Below are positions 32,207-41,155 of a stretch of DNA of 43,503 bases, in pieces (within the stretch, counting starts at the first letter, position 1; each line of letters opens with the position of its first letter). The DNA is taken from contig NZ_KB890604.1 of the NCBI RefSeq assembly GCF_000373145.1, positions 2,501-46,003 of the forward strand, read 5' to 3'. Under the pieces are notes generated by a model. It ran no database searches. It had not been told where the DNA came from and was given only the letters and a program-made list of their open reading frames with translations. The translations under genes were made by a program, and so were the position numbers. Origin of the DNA: Thermus oshimai DSM 12092 (GTDB taxonomy: Bacteria; Deinococcota; Deinococci; Deinococcales; Thermaceae).

Positions 32207-33183
32207 GGAAAGCGCTTTTGGGGGAGGTGCTCACGGAGGAGGAGGCCTACGGGCTCATGGGGGCCCTCATGCGGGGGGAGGTCTCCCCGGTGCGGGCCGC
32301 GGGGGTGCTCACCGCCTTGGCCCTAAGGGGGGAGCGCCCCCACGAGATCGCGGCCATGGCCCGGGCCATGCGCGAGGCGGCAAGGCCCCTTAGGGTGGAA
32401 AGGAGGCCCCTTCTGGACATCGTGGGCACGGGGGGGGACCATAAGGGCCTGGTCAACCTCTCCACCCTGGGGGCCCTGGTGGCCGCGGCGGGGGGGGTGG
32501 CGGTGGCCAAGCACGGGAACCGGGCGGCGAGCTCCCAGGCGGGCTCCGCGGACCTCCTGGAGGCCCTGGGGGTGGACCTCGAGGCCCCCCCGGAGCGGGT
32601 GGGGGAGGCCATCGAGGCCCTGGGCTTCGGCTTCCTCTTCGCCCGGGCCTTCCACCCCGCCATGCGCCACGTGGCCCCGGTGCGCTCCGAACTCGGCATC
32701 CGCACGGTCTTCAACCTCCTGGGCCCCCTCACCAACCCCGCGGGGGCGGACCGGTACGTGCTCGGGGTCTATAGCCCCCATTGGCTTTTCCCCATGGCCG
32801 AGGCCCTGGAACGGCTTGGGGCGAAAGGGCTTGTGGTCCACGGGGAGGGGGCGGACGAGCTCGTTTTGGGAGAGAACCGGGTGGTGGAGGTGGGGGGAAG
32901 GACCTACGCCCTCACCCCCGAGGGGGTGGGCCTCAGGCGGGCCCCCCTGGAGGCCCTGAAGGGGGGCGGCCCCGGGGCGAACGCCGAGCTGGCCCGCCGG
33001 ATCCTGAAAGGGGAAGAGAGGGGCCCCTTGCGGGACGCGGTGGCCCTGGCCGCGGGGGCGGGGTTCTACGCCGCGGGGCGGGTGGGAGGCCTGGAGGAGG
33101 GGGTTAGGCTCGCCCTCGAGGTCCTGGCCTCGGGGGAGGCCTACCTCCTCCTGGAAGGCTACGTGCGCTTCCTGAAGGGCTAA
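32194..33183 (+). CDS. trpD: Anthranilate phosphoribosyltransferase
   Basis: Joins anthranilate and PRPP to make phosphoribosylanthranilate. The 329-residue protein contains [17 protein letters not shown] (PRPP site GTGGD), [25 protein letters not shown] and [17 protein letters not shown]. The ATG at 32194 lies inside the last codons of trpG, so translation is coupled. The operon stops here; trpC, trpF, trpB and trpA are not in the window. Confidence 0.96.
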   Translation: MEAIRKALLGEVLTEEEAYGLMGALMRGEVSPVRAAGVLTALALRGERPHEIAAMARAMREAARPLRVERRPLLDIVGTGGDHKGLVNLSTLGALVAAAGGVAVAKHGNRAASSQAGSADLLEALGVDLEAPPERVGEAIEALGFGFLFARAFHPAMRHVAPVRSELGIRTVFNLLGPLTNPAGADRYVLGVYSPHWLFPMAEALERLGAKGLVVHGEGADELVLGENRVVEVGGRTYALTPEGVGLRRAPLEALKGGGPGANAELARRILKGEERGPLRDAVALAAGAGFYAAGRVGGLEEGVRLALEVLASGEAYLLLEGYVRFLKG

Positions 33184-33194
33184 AGGGCGCTTGT

Positions 33195-33596
33195 TTATAG
33201 GGGGTGCCCCTCCACCTCCCCGATCCGCCGCCGCACCGCCTCAGGGAGAGGGGCGGGCCGCCCCTCGTCCAGCCAGACCAGGACGGAAAGCCCCCGGGCG
33301 GCGGGCTCGCCGTTCGCTAGGATGAGGTGCTCCATCTTGAGGCTGGAGCGCCCGATCCCCACCACCTTGGCCCCCACCCGCACCTCGTCCTCCAGGTAGA
33401 TGGGCTTGAGGTAGTCCACCTCCATGCGGGCCACCACGAAGTGGCCCTCCTGGAGCCAGTCGGGGGAGATCCGCTGGAAGTAGCGGATGCGGGCGAGCTC
33501 CATGTAGGAGAGGTGGACGGCGTTGTTCACATGGCCCAAAGGGTCCAGGTCGCGGAAGCGCACGTCCACGTGGACCACCACCGGAAAACCTTCCAT
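33195..33596 (-). CDS. Acyl-CoA thioesterase, YbgC/4HBT hotdog family
   Basis: A 133-residue hotdog protein. The signature VRFRDLDPLGHVNNAVHLSYME contains the catalytic aspartate position and the His of GHVNN; RSSLKMEHLI is the later strand. The substrate is unknown; YbgC-like enzymes act on short- to medium-chain acyl-CoAs. The ATG lies 8 bases after TATAGT (33610-33605), giving a leaderless or nearly leaderless mRNA. It is divergent from pepF, with a small palindrome between, and convergent with trpD. Confidence 0.88.
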   Translation of the reverse strand: MEGFPVVVHVDVRFRDLDPLGHVNNAVHLSYMELARIRYFQRISPDWLQEGHFVVARMEVDYLKPIYLEDEVRVGAKVVGIGRSSLKMEHLILANGEPAARGLSVLVWLDEGRPAPLPEAVRRRIGEVEGHPL

Positions 33597-33624
33597 GGGC
33601 CAAAACTATACCACCCCCACGCCC

Positions 33625-33640
33625 CTGACCGCCGGGTCAG
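33625..33640. promoter_or_regulatory. Inverted repeat between thioesterase and pepF
   Basis: CTGACC (33625-33630) and GGTCAG (33635-33640) flank GCCG, a perfect 6-base inverted repeat. It ends immediately before the pepF -10 TATACT (33641-33646) and occupies the spacer and -35 region of pepF. It looks like an operator for a dimeric regulator, but no second copy was noticed in the window. Confidence 0.5.
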
Positions 33641-33652
33641 TATACTGGGGCC

Positions 33653-35335
33653 ATGGAAACCACCTGGGACCTTACCCCGCTCTTCCCCGGCCTGGAAAGC
33701 CCCGAGTTCCAGCGGGCCTGGGAGGGCCTGAGGGGCCGGATTGGGGCCCTTAGGGACCTCCTGGAGAAGGAGGCCCCCCTTCCTGAGGTCTTGGCCGCCC
33801 TGGACGGCCTCCACGAGGAGGCCCTTCCCCTCCAGGCCTACCTCTACGCCCGCTTCACCGCGGACACCGCGGACGAGGCCGCCGCGGCCAAGCTCTCCGA
33901 GTTCCAGATCCTCTTCCTGGAGCTGAAGCGCCTCGCGCCCCGCCTCACCCGCCGCCTGGCCCTGGAGGACCCCGAGGAGGCCGGCCCCTACCGCATCCTG
34001 GTGGAGGAGGCCCGCCTCCAGGCCCTCCACCTCATGCCGGAGGGGGAGGAGACTCTGGCCGCGGAGCTTGCCCTATCGGGCCGGGAGGCCTGGGCCAAGC
34101 TCCACGAGAGCCTCACCAGCCAGATCACCGCCCTCCTGGACGGGGAGGAGCTTCCCATCACCAAGGTGCGCAACCTCTACTTCCGCCCCGAGGAGGAGGT
34201 GCGCAAGAAGGCCTACGAGGCGGAGCTTAAGGCCTGGGCAGCGCACGAGGTCCCCCTGGCCTTTGCCATGAACGGGGTGAAGGGGGAGGCCTCGGTGCTG
34301 AACCGCCGCCGGGCCTTCCGGGACGACCTCGAGCCCACCCTCCTTGCAAACCGCATCACGAGGCGGGCCCTTTCCGCCATGCTGGAGGCGGTAAGGGAAG
34401 GCCTCCCCCTCTTCCGCCGCTACTTCGCCCTGAAGGCCAAGGGGCTTGGGAAGGAAAGGCTGGACTGGTGGGACCTCTTCGCCCCCCTGGGGGAGGGGCG
34501 GCGCTGGACGCTGGAGGAGGCCCGAAGCTTCCTCAAGGAGAAGCTTGCCCGTTTCCCGAACGCCGCCCGCGTGGCGGAGCTCGCTTTTGCGGAGCGCTGG
34601 ATGGACCTCCTCCCCCGAAGGGGGAAGGTGGGCGGGGCCTACTGCATGCCGAGGGGCGGGGGGAAAAGCCTCATCCTGGCCAACTACGAGGAGAGCTTTG
34701 AGTCCCTCTCCACCTTGGCCCACGAGCTCGGCCACGCCTACCACAACTTTGCCCTCGCCCGGGTGCCCGCCAGCCTAAGGGAGGTCCCCATGACCCTGGC
34801 GGAGACCGCCAGCATCATGAACGAGACCCTGGTGGTGGAGGCCGCCCTCAAGGAGGTGGACCCCGGGGAGGGGCGTCTCATCCTGGACGCCTACCTCCAG
34901 GGGGCGGCCCAGGTGGTGGTGGACATCTACAGCCGCTTCCTCTTTGAGTCTTGGGTCTTTGAGAGGCGGCGGGCCCGGGAGCTATCCCCAAGGGAGCTTA
35001 AGGAGCTCATGCTCAAGGCCCAGAAGGAGGCCTACGGGGAGGCCCTGGCCACCTTCCACCCCTACATGTGGGCGGTGAAGGGGCACTACTACGGTTCGGA
35101 CTTCTACAACTACCCCTACACCTTCGGCCTCCTCTTCGGCCTGGCGGTCTACGGCGAGGCCCAGGCGGACCCGGCCTTCGCCGAGCGCTACGAGGAGCTC
35201 CTGGCCCTTTCGGGGATGCACCCCGCCAAAGAACTCGCCGCCCGCTTCGGCTTTGACCTGGAAAGCCCCGCCTTCTGGCGGAAGGCCCTGGGGGTCCTGG
35301 AGGCGAAGGTGGAGGCCCTGGCCCGGATGGTCTGA
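33653..35335 (+). CDS. pepF: Oligoendopeptidase F (M3 family)
   Basis: A zinc metallopeptidase of 560 residues that cuts short peptides in the cytosol. The catalytic motif is HELGH at residues 357-361 (AHELGHAYH), with the third ligand in MTLAETASIMNE; PYTFGLLFGLAVY near the C-terminus is a family block. The ATG lies 6 bases after TATACT (33641-33646), which predicts a leaderless mRNA. It is the first gene of a plus-strand pair with arsC. Confidence 0.95.
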   Translation: METTWDLTPLFPGLESPEFQRAWEGLRGRIGALRDLLEKEAPLPEVLAALDGLHEEALPLQAYLYARFTADTADEAAAAKLSEFQILFLELKRLAPRLTRRLALEDPEEAGPYRILVEEARLQALHLMPEGEETLAAELALSGREAWAKLHESLTSQITALLDGEELPITKVRNLYFRPEEEVRKKAYEAELKAWAAHEVPLAFAMNGVKGEASVLNRRRAFRDDLEPTLLANRITRRALSAMLEAVREGLPLFRRYFALKAKGLGKERLDWWDLFAPLGEGRRWTLEEARSFLKEKLARFPNAARVAELAFAERWMDLLPRRGKVGGAYCMPRGGGKSLILANYEESFESLSTLAHELGHAYHNFALARVPASLREVPMTLAETASIMNETLVVEAALKEVDPGEGRLILDAYLQGAAQVVVDIYSRFLFESWVFERRRARELSPRELKELMLKAQKEAYGEALATFHPYMWAVKGHYYGSDFYNYPYTFGLLFGLAVYGEAQADPAFAERYEELLALSGMHPAKELAARFGFDLESPAFWRKALGVLEAKVEALARMV

Positions 35336-35372
35336 CCCTCCCCTGACGGTGGGGCTTTAGGCTTAAAGGGGG

Positions 35373-35825
35373 ATGCGCCTCCTCGTCCTCTGCACCCACA
35401 ACTCCGCCCGCAGCCAGATGGCCGAGGCCTGGCTCCGGCACCACGCCCGCCTCCTCGGGGTGGACCTCGAGGTCCACTCCGCGGGCACGGAGAAGACCTT
35501 CGTCAAGGAGGAGGCCAAGCGGGCCATGGCCGAGGTGGGGCTCGACCTTTCGGGCCACACCTCCAAGACCCTCCTGGAGGTGCCCGACCCCTGGAACTTC
35601 GGCCTGGTCCTCACGGTGTGCGACGGGGCGAGGGAGGCCTGCCCCGTCTATCCGGAGAAGACCCTGAAGCGCCACGTCTCCTTCCCCGACCCCTCGGGGA
35701 AGCCCCTAGAGGAGTGGCGCCGGGTGCGGGACGCCCTGGGGCGCATGAGCCTTTTCCTGGTGCAAAGCCTCAAGGAGGGGCGGGTGCCCGCCGACGAGGA
35801 GCTAGAGCGGGCGGCCTGGGGCTAA
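35373..35825 (+). CDS. arsC: Arsenate reductase (LMW-phosphatase type, thioredoxin-linked)
   Basis: A 150-residue ArsC of the low-molecular-weight tyrosine phosphatase fold. The P-loop is C7-T-H-N-S-A-R13 and the redox cysteines are Cys83 and Cys90 (VCDGAREACPVYP), as in pI258-type enzymes that relay to thioredoxin. A T. thermophilus enzyme of this type has been characterised. SFPDPSG carries the aspartate. The ATG follows AAAGGGG. No arsR, arsB or arsA is adjacent. Its tail overlaps ubiE/menG by 4 bases. Confidence 0.92.
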   Translation: MRLLVLCTHNSARSQMAEAWLRHHARLLGVDLEVHSAGTEKTFVKEEAKRAMAEVGLDLSGHTSKTLLEVPDPWNFGLVLTVCDGAREACPVYPEKTLKRHVSFPDPSGKPLEEWRRVRDALGRMSLFLVQSLKEGRVPADEELERAAWG

Positions 35826-36520
35826 GCCTTGTCCCCCACGTGAATGGCCGCCACCCCGAAGGTGAGGAGCTCGTAGCGCACCCCAAACCCCACCCCCTCC
35901 ATGAGGGCCTTCAGGGCCTCAGGGGGCGGGAAGGCCTCCACGCTCTCCGGCAGGTAGCGGTAGGCGCCGAAGTTCCCCGAGACCACCCCCCCGATGAAGG
36001 GGAGGAGCTTGCCGAAGTAAAGGCGGTAGACCAGGCCGAAGGCCCCCTTGGGGGGCGGGGGGAACTCCAGGAGGACGAGCCTTCCCCCGGGGGTCAGGAC
36101 CCGGTGGATCTCCGAGAGGGCCTTTTCGTAGTCCGCGAAGTTGCGGAAGCCAAAGGCGAGGGTGACCGCGTCAAAGGAGGCCTCGGGGAAGGGGAGGGCC
36201 AGGGCGTCGGCCTCGAGGAACTCCACCTTGAGCCCCTGGGCCTCCGCCTTCTTCCGGGCCAGGGCCAGCATGGGCGGGGCGAAGTCCGCCCCCACCACCT
36301 GGGCCTCCGGGGCCCGGGCTTTCAGGAGGAGGGCCAGGTCCCCCGTGCCCGTGGCCAGGTCCAGGATGCGCCGGGGCTGGCGCTCCAGGGCCAGGGCCAC
36401 CGCCCGCTTCCGCCAGGAGAGGTCCACCCCCAAGGAGAGGAGCCGGTTTAGGAGGTCGTAGCGGGGCGCGATCTCGGAGAACATCCGCCGCACCCTCTGG
36501 GCCTTGTCCTCGGACGCCAC
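35822..36520 (-). CDS. ubiE: Demethylmenaquinone methyltransferase
   Basis: A 232-residue class I SAM methyltransferase. The signature KAQRVRRMFSEIAPRYDLLNRLLSLGVD and LDLATGTGDLAL (SAM motif I), then TLAFGFRNFADYEKALSEIHRVLTPGG, match UbiE/MenG. In Thermus, which uses menaquinone, the reaction is methylation of demethylmenaquinone. The start is GTG 36520, 6 bases after TAGACT (36532-36527), a leaderless -10. It is divergent from the ABC permease genes. Confidence 0.93.
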   Translation of the reverse strand: MASEDKAQRVRRMFSEIAPRYDLLNRLLSLGVDLSWRKRAVALALERQPRRILDLATGTGDLALLLKARAPEAQVVGADFAPPMLALARKKAEAQGLKVEFLEADALALPFPEASFDAVTLAFGFRNFADYEKALSEIHRVLTPGGRLVLLEFPPPPKGAFGLVYRLYFGKLLPFIGGVVSGNFGAYRYLPESVEAFPPPEALKALMEGVGFGVRYELLTFGVAAIHVGDKA

Positions 36521-36561
36521 CCCTAAAGTCTACCCCGGGGGCATGGGGTAGAATCGTGGGC

Positions 36562-38391
36562 GTGTTGACCGATCGCCGCGTGGGGGCGCTGGTCCTTTTG
36601 GGGGGGCTCCTTACCCTTCTCCTCTGGTACCTGGCTCCTTGGGCCGTGCCCCACCGACTCTTTGGCGGGGAGGGGGTGCTCCTGAACCCCTTTGGGCACC
36701 ACCTCCCCCTAGGTAGCCTCCCCCAGGGCTACCGGGACACCTGGCTCCTCCCCTACTTTTACCTGGCCCTGGCCTGGCTCCTCCTCACCCTGGTCCTGGG
36801 CTTCCGGGCGGGGCCCAAGGGGCTTTACCTCTTGGGGGGGATGGGGCTTGGGCTCTTCCTCCTTTTGGCCTTCCTCTTCTACGGAAGCGTGGGCCAGGCC
36901 AACGCCCCCGCCCTGGCCCAGGGGGAACCCCCCCCTTTAAGGCGCTTTAGCCTCGGCCTCGCCGCCTACGCCACCTTGGCCTTTAGCCTCTACCTCCTCC
37001 TCCTGGGGCGGCTTCGGGCCCCCGGGGGGCTGGCCTTCCTGGTGCGGCGCCGGGGGGCGGTGGTGCCCCTCTTCTCCCTGCTCCTTGCGGTGCTTCTCGG
37101 GGGGCTCATCGTGGCCCTCATCAAGGAGAGCCCTGGGGAGGCGAAGGGCCTCAGGGAGGCCCTCATGGTCAAGCTGGACCTCATCGCCTACACCTACCAG
37201 CTCCTCTTCAGCCCCCTGGTGAGCCTTCCGGGCTTCCTGCAAAGCCTCCTCTTGGCCACCCCCCTTATCTTCACCGGCCTGGCCGTGGCCCTGGGGTTTA
37301 GGGGCGGGCTTTTCAACATCGGGGCCCCGGGGCAGCTCATCCTGGGGGCCATCGCCGCCATGCTGGTGGGGGTCTACCTCCCCGGACCCCGGTGGCTGGT
37401 CCTGCCCCTGGCCATCCTGGCCGCCGCTTTGGCCGGGGGGCTTTGGGGGGCCCTGCCCGGCTGGCTCAAGGCCCGCTTCGGGGCCCACGAGGTCATCAAC
37501 ACCATCATGCTGAACTACGTGGCCGCAAGCCTCCTCCTCTTCCTCATCTCCACCAACGAGTACCGCTTCTTCGGCCAGCCCGTCTACCTGCCCTTCAAGT
37601 ACCCGGGGTACGAGGCCAGGAGCTACGAGATCCGCCCCGAGGCCCGCATCCCCCTCTGGACGGACCTTCTGGCCCCCGGGGGGGAGCTTTCCTTCGCCCT
37701 GCCCCTGGCCTTCCTCCTCGGCCTTGGGGGGTACTTCCTGGTGCGGAAAGGCCTCGGCTACCGCGTCCTTGCGGGGCTTTTGGGGATGGTCCTGGGCTAC
37801 CTCCTGGGGGGGCTTCTTCCAGGCCCCCAGGTGGCCCTGGGGGGGGAGCTCACCTCGGTGCGGCTCAACGGGAGCTTCCTCCTGGCCCTTCTCGCCCTCC
37901 TCTTCTTCCACTTCTACGTCTTCCGGAGCGTGGGGGGGTATGAGCTTCGGGCGTTAGGCCTTGCCCCCAAGGCGGCGGAGTACGCCGGGGTTTCCTCCGG
38001 GCGCAAGATGGTGGCCATCCTCTTCCTCTCTGGGGCCCTGGCGGGCCTGGCCGCCACCCACTATGTCCTGGGCGGGGGGATTGACGAGTACCGCCTCAAG
38101 CAGTCCCTCCCCTACAGCGTGGGGTTTGACGGCATCGCCGTGGCCCTCATGGGCCAGAACACCCCTCTGGGGGTGGGGCTTTCCGCCTGGCTCTTCGGCG
38201 TCCTCCTCACCGGGGGGCTTCAGGTGAACCTCCAGCTCGGCATCAGCCGGGAGCTGGTGGCCGTGCTCCAGGCCCTCATCGTCCTCTTCATCGCCGCTGG
38301 GGGGTTCCTCCCCCGCTACTTCACCGATCCCTTAAGGGCGGCGGAGGTGGAGCTTAGGGCCCAGGAGGCGGGGAAGGGGGGGGCGCGATGA
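36562..38391 (+). CDS. ABC transporter permease, nucleoside type, with N-terminal extension
   Basis: A 609-residue inner-membrane permease of the BPD_transp_2 (Bmp/Nup nucleoside) type. The recognisable core (LATPLIFTGLAVALGFRGGLFNIGAPGQLILGA, later RALGLAPKAAEYAGVSSGRKM and GFDGIAVALMGQNTPLG) begins near residue 230. Before it are about 200 residues with several extra helices. A further hydrophobic block (about residues 370-440) lies where short homologues have a loop. Start GTG 36562 is 7 bases after TAGAAT; GTG 36556 is an alternative. It overlaps the second permease. Confidence 0.88.
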   Translation: MLTDRRVGALVLLGGLLTLLLWYLAPWAVPHRLFGGEGVLLNPFGHHLPLGSLPQGYRDTWLLPYFYLALAWLLLTLVLGFRAGPKGLYLLGGMGLGLFLLLAFLFYGSVGQANAPALAQGEPPPLRRFSLGLAAYATLAFSLYLLLLGRLRAPGGLAFLVRRRGAVVPLFSLLLAVLLGGLIVALIKESPGEAKGLREALMVKLDLIAYTYQLLFSPLVSLPGFLQSLLLATPLIFTGLAVALGFRGGLFNIGAPGQLILGAIAAMLVGVYLPGPRWLVLPLAILAAALAGGLWGALPGWLKARFGAHEVINTIMLNYVAASLLLFLISTNEYRFFGQPVYLPFKYPGYEARSYEIRPEARIPLWTDLLAPGGELSFALPLAFLLGLGGYFLVRKGLGYRVLAGLLGMVLGYLLGGLLPGPQVALGGELTSVRLNGSFLLALLALLFFHFYVFRSVGGYELRALGLAPKAAEYAGVSSGRKMVAILFLSGALAGLAATHYVLGGGIDEYRLKQSLPYSVGFDGIAVALMGQNTPLGVGLSAWLFGVLLTGGLQVNLQLGISRELVAVLQALIVLFIAAGGFLPRYFTDPLRAAEVELRAQEAGKGGAR

Positions 38392-39305
38392 GCCTGGACG
38401 CGGCCTTCTTCCTGGCCCTCCTCCTCTCCACCCTGCGCCAGACCACCCCCCTCCTCCTCACCGCCTTGGGGGGGATGTTCTCCGAGCGGAGCGGGGTGGT
38501 GAACATCGCCCTGGAGGGCATCATCCTCTTCGGGGCCCTTTCCGCGGCGGTCTTCGTGGAGCGGATGGAGGCTTCCCTAGGCCCCGCCCCCTGGCTCCCC
38601 TGGGCGGGGGTGCTGGTGGCCATGGGGGTGGGGGGGCTGGTGGCCTGGGTGCACGCGGTGGTCTCCATCCGCTACCGGGCGGACCAGATCGTGAGCGGCA
38701 CGGCCATCAACCTCCTGGCCCTGGGGGCTCCTAGCCTGGTCCTCACCTACTTTTACGGCAACGCCACCAACTCCAAGGAGGTGCAAAGCCGCCTGCCCCT
38801 CCTGGGCCCCGAGGGGTTCGCCCTTTCCCCTTTGGTCTACCTGGCCTTCCTCCTGGTGCCCCTGGCCTGGTGGGTCCTCTTCAAGACCCCTTGGGGCCTG
38901 CGCCTTAGGGCGGTGGGGGAGTACCCGGAGGCCGCGGACACCTTGGGGGTCAACGTTTACCGCATGCGCTACCTGGGCGTGGTCCTCTCGGGGGTCTTGG
39001 CGGGGCTTGCGGGGGCTTACCTCTCCATCGGCTTCCTCAACCAGTTCGTGCGGGGCATGTCCGCGGGGATGGGCTTCATCGCCCTGGCGGCCATGATCTT
39101 CGGCAAGTGGCACCCGGTGGGCATCCTCTTCTCCACCCTCCTTTTCGGCTTCGCCAGCGCCCTGGCCATCCAGCTCCAGGGGACGGACATCCTCCCCGCG
39201 GTCTTGGTCCAGGCCTTCCCCTACGTGGTCACCATCCTGGTCCTGGCGGGGTTCATGGGCCGGAGCCGCCCCCCTGGGGCGGTGGGGAAACCCTACGAGA
39301 AGTGA
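38388..39305 (+). CDS. ABC transporter permease, nucleoside type
   Basis: A 305-residue membrane partner of the preceding permease, of the same family. It contains RQTTPLLLTALGGMFSERSGVVNIALEG, then RYRADQIVSGTAINLLALG and TLGVNVYRMRYLGVVLSGVLAGLAGAYLSIG as landmarks. About nine hydrophobic helices are present. Its ATG overlaps the first permease stop (ATGA). A binding lipoprotein and ATPase are expected for a complete BmpA-type transporter and are not in the window. The tail overlaps the minus-strand small gene by 13 bases. Confidence 0.9.
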   Translation: MSLDAAFFLALLLSTLRQTTPLLLTALGGMFSERSGVVNIALEGIILFGALSAAVFVERMEASLGPAPWLPWAGVLVAMGVGGLVAWVHAVVSIRYRADQIVSGTAINLLALGAPSLVLTYFYGNATNSKEVQSRLPLLGPEGFALSPLVYLAFLLVPLAWWVLFKTPWGLRLRAVGEYPEAADTLGVNVYRMRYLGVVLSGVLAGLAGAYLSIGFLNQFVRGMSAGMGFIALAAMIFGKWHPVGILFSTLLFGFASALAIQLQGTDILPAVLVQAFPYVVTILVLAGFMGRSRPPGAVGKPYEK

Positions 39306-39550
39306 GCCTGAAGGCGGCCCAAGCGGTAGCGAAGCTGGAGGGCGCTCCCGTCCCGAAAGCGGAGCTCCACCCCGCCCTTCAGGAGGGCGAAGCCCGCAAG
39401 GGCCTCCTCTCCCTCCCCTTGGGCGAAGCGGGCGAAGCCGTCCGCCCTAAGGTACAAAAAGCCCTCCTCCAGGAAGACCTGGGCCTCCGTGCCCTGGCGG
39501 TTCAGGGCCAGGCGGCGGACCCTCTTTCCGAAGGCCTCCGCCTGGGTCAT
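39293..39550 (-). CDS. Small protein of unknown function
   Basis: An 85-residue protein starting at ATG 39550. Its composition is mixed, with a beta-like middle (AQVFLEEGFLYLRADGFARFA) and GSALQLRYRLGRL near the end. No motif is recognised. It lies 34 bases downstream of ricT on the same strand and has the same codon bias, so it may be the last gene of the run phosphoesterase - holB - ricT. I cannot exclude that it is spurious, but convergent overlap by 13 bases is normal here. Confidence 0.55.
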   Translation of the reverse strand: MTQAEAFGKRVRRLALNRQGTEAQVFLEEGFLYLRADGFARFAQGEGEEALAGFALLKGGVELRFRDGSALQLRYRLGRLQAHFS

Positions 39551-39584
39551 GGCCGGAAGGCCCCCTCCGCCGGACGGTAAGACC

Positions 39585-40352
39585 TCACCGGAGTTCCTCC
39601 TTGGGGACCTCCAGCACCTTCCCCTCCTCCAGAAGGAGCTCCACCGTGCCCTTTAAGGGGTTCACCTTCTGCACCTTGCCGCAGATCCCTTCCCGGGTGC
39701 AGGCCCGGGCGTTCCGCTTGGGAAGCTCCTTCAGGAGCTCCTGGTACACGGGGTGCTCGTAGGCCAAGCAGCAGAGGAGGCGGCCGCAGGGGCCGGAGAT
39801 CTTCTCCGGGGAGAGGGGCAGCTGCTGGTCCCGGGCCATGCGGATGGACACCGGGGCGAAGCCCTGGAGCCAGGTGGAGCAGCAGGACTCCATCCCGCAG
39901 GCCCCCAGGGTGCCCAGGTAGGCGGCCTCCTCCCGGGGGCCTTCCGCCTGGAACTCCACCCGAAGGCCGAAGGTGCGGGCGAGCTCCGCCCCCAAGGGCC
40001 TCAGGTTCACCCGCTCGCTGGCGGCGTAGTGGACCAGGAGGTGGCGGCCGTCCAGGGTGAGGTCGCACCCCAGGACCTTGGCCTTCACCCCTTCCTCCTT
40101 GAGCCGGGCCCGGAGGTAAAAGAGGATCTCCTCCCCCCTGGCCCTAAGCCGCGCCGCCCGGTCCAGGTCCTCCTTGCTGGCCAGGCGCACCACCTCCCCC
40201 GCCTCGGGGGCCTTCCTTGGGGGGGTGCGCACCTTGCCCACCTCGAGGCCCCGGGGGGTGCGCACCACCACGAAGCTGTCCAACGGGGGCGGCTCCCCCT
40301 GGAAGCGGAAGTAGCGGAGGGTGGGGGTGCGGAAGCGAACGCCTACGGTCAT
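39585..40352 (-). CDS. ricT: PSP1-domain protein RicT (YaaT)
   Basis: A 255-residue RicT/YaaT protein with a PSP1 domain. A dense cysteine cluster is visible: LGACGMESCCSTWL and SGPCGRLLCCLAYEHPVY, then KRNARACTREGICGKV, consistent with the [4Fe-4S] binding reported for YaaT. In Bacillus it works with RicA and RicF on RNase Y-dependent RNA processing; those partners are not in the window. Its start overlaps the holB stop by 4 bases, the same holB-yaaT neighbourhood seen in Firmicutes. Confidence 0.92.
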   Translation of the reverse strand: MTVGVRFRTPTLRYFRFQGEPPPLDSFVVVRTPRGLEVGKVRTPPRKAPEAGEVVRLASKEDLDRAARLRARGEEILFYLRARLKEEGVKAKVLGCDLTLDGRHLLVHYAASERVNLRPLGAELARTFGLRVEFQAEGPREEAAYLGTLGACGMESCCSTWLQGFAPVSIRMARDQQLPLSPEKISGPCGRLLCCLAYEHPVYQELLKELPKRNARACTREGICGKVQKVNPLKGTVELLLEEGKVLEVPKEELR

Positions 40353-41155
40353 ACCCCTAAGTCTAAGGCGAGGCGGGCCAGGACCAGGTCCGGGCTCACG
40401 TAGCGCTCCAGGGCCTCCTGGGCCCGGAAGAGGGCGGAAAGGTGGGCGGGGTCCTTAAGGAGGGTGTGCAGGGCCTGGAAGCCTTCCGCCTCCTCCAGGA
40501 GCTCCTTGAGGAGGCGGAGCCGTTCCAGGGGCCCCGCCTGGAGGAGGGCCCTGGCCGTTTCCATCCGCGCCCGGAAGGCCTCGAGGTCGGCAAGGGCCCC
40601 AAGAAGCCTCCCCGGGGCCCCCTTGGCGTAGGCCAGAAGCTCCGGGTCCTCCGTGAGGGCCCTAAGCTTCTCCTCGGGCACAGGGGAAAAGGCCACCTCC
40701 ACCGCCCGGCTGGCCAGGGTGGGGAGGAGGGTGTCCCGGCTGGGGGCGATGAGGATCAGGCGGGCGTAGGCCGGGGGCTCCTCCAGGAGCTTCAAAAGGG
40801 CGTTGGCCGCGGGAGGGGTGAGGAGGTGGGCGCCGTCCAGGATGGCCACCTTGGCCCGGGCCCGGGGGTGGGTGGAAAGCCAGGCGAAGAGGGGTTCCAC
40901 CTCTTCCAAGGAGAGCTCGGCCTTTCCCCTCAGGGCCTTTCCCTTGGGGGCGATCTCCAGGAGGTCGGGGTGCTCCGAAAGGGGTGGGGGCGGGAAGCCC
41001 AGGTTCAGGCCCAGGGCGTACCACCGGGCCACGGTGCGCCGCCCCACCCCTTCGGGGCCGGTGAAGAGGAGGGTGGAGGCCTCGATCCTGGGGAGAAGGG
41101 CCAGGATGGCCTCGTGGCCGATTATTGTCCCACCTTGAGCCGCTCCAGAAGCCAT
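40349..41155 (-). CDS. holB: DNA polymerase III delta-prime subunit
   Basis: Clamp-loader subunit of 268 residues, the length I know for the Thermus protein. IIGHEAILALLPRIEASTLLFTGPEGVGRRTVARWYALGLN is the AAA+ N-terminus (landmark GPEGVGRRT). The P-loop lysine is Arg, so it is a non-hydrolysing subunit, as known for delta-prime. AILDGAHLLTPPAANALLKLLEEPP and TLLPTLASRA are the sensor blocks. No zinc-cysteine module is seen. The ATG at 41155 lies 34 bases inside the phosphoesterase gene. Confidence 0.94.
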   Translation of the reverse strand: MASGAAQGGTIIGHEAILALLPRIEASTLLFTGPEGVGRRTVARWYALGLNLGFPPPPLSEHPDLLEIAPKGKALRGKAELSLEEVEPLFAWLSTHPRARAKVAILDGAHLLTPPAANALLKLLEEPPAYARLILIAPSRDTLLPTLASRAVEVAFSPVPEEKLRALTEDPELLAYAKGAPGRLLGALADLEAFRARMETARALLQAGPLERLRLLKELLEEAEGFQALHTLLKDPAHLSALFRAQEALERYVSPDLVLARLALDLGV

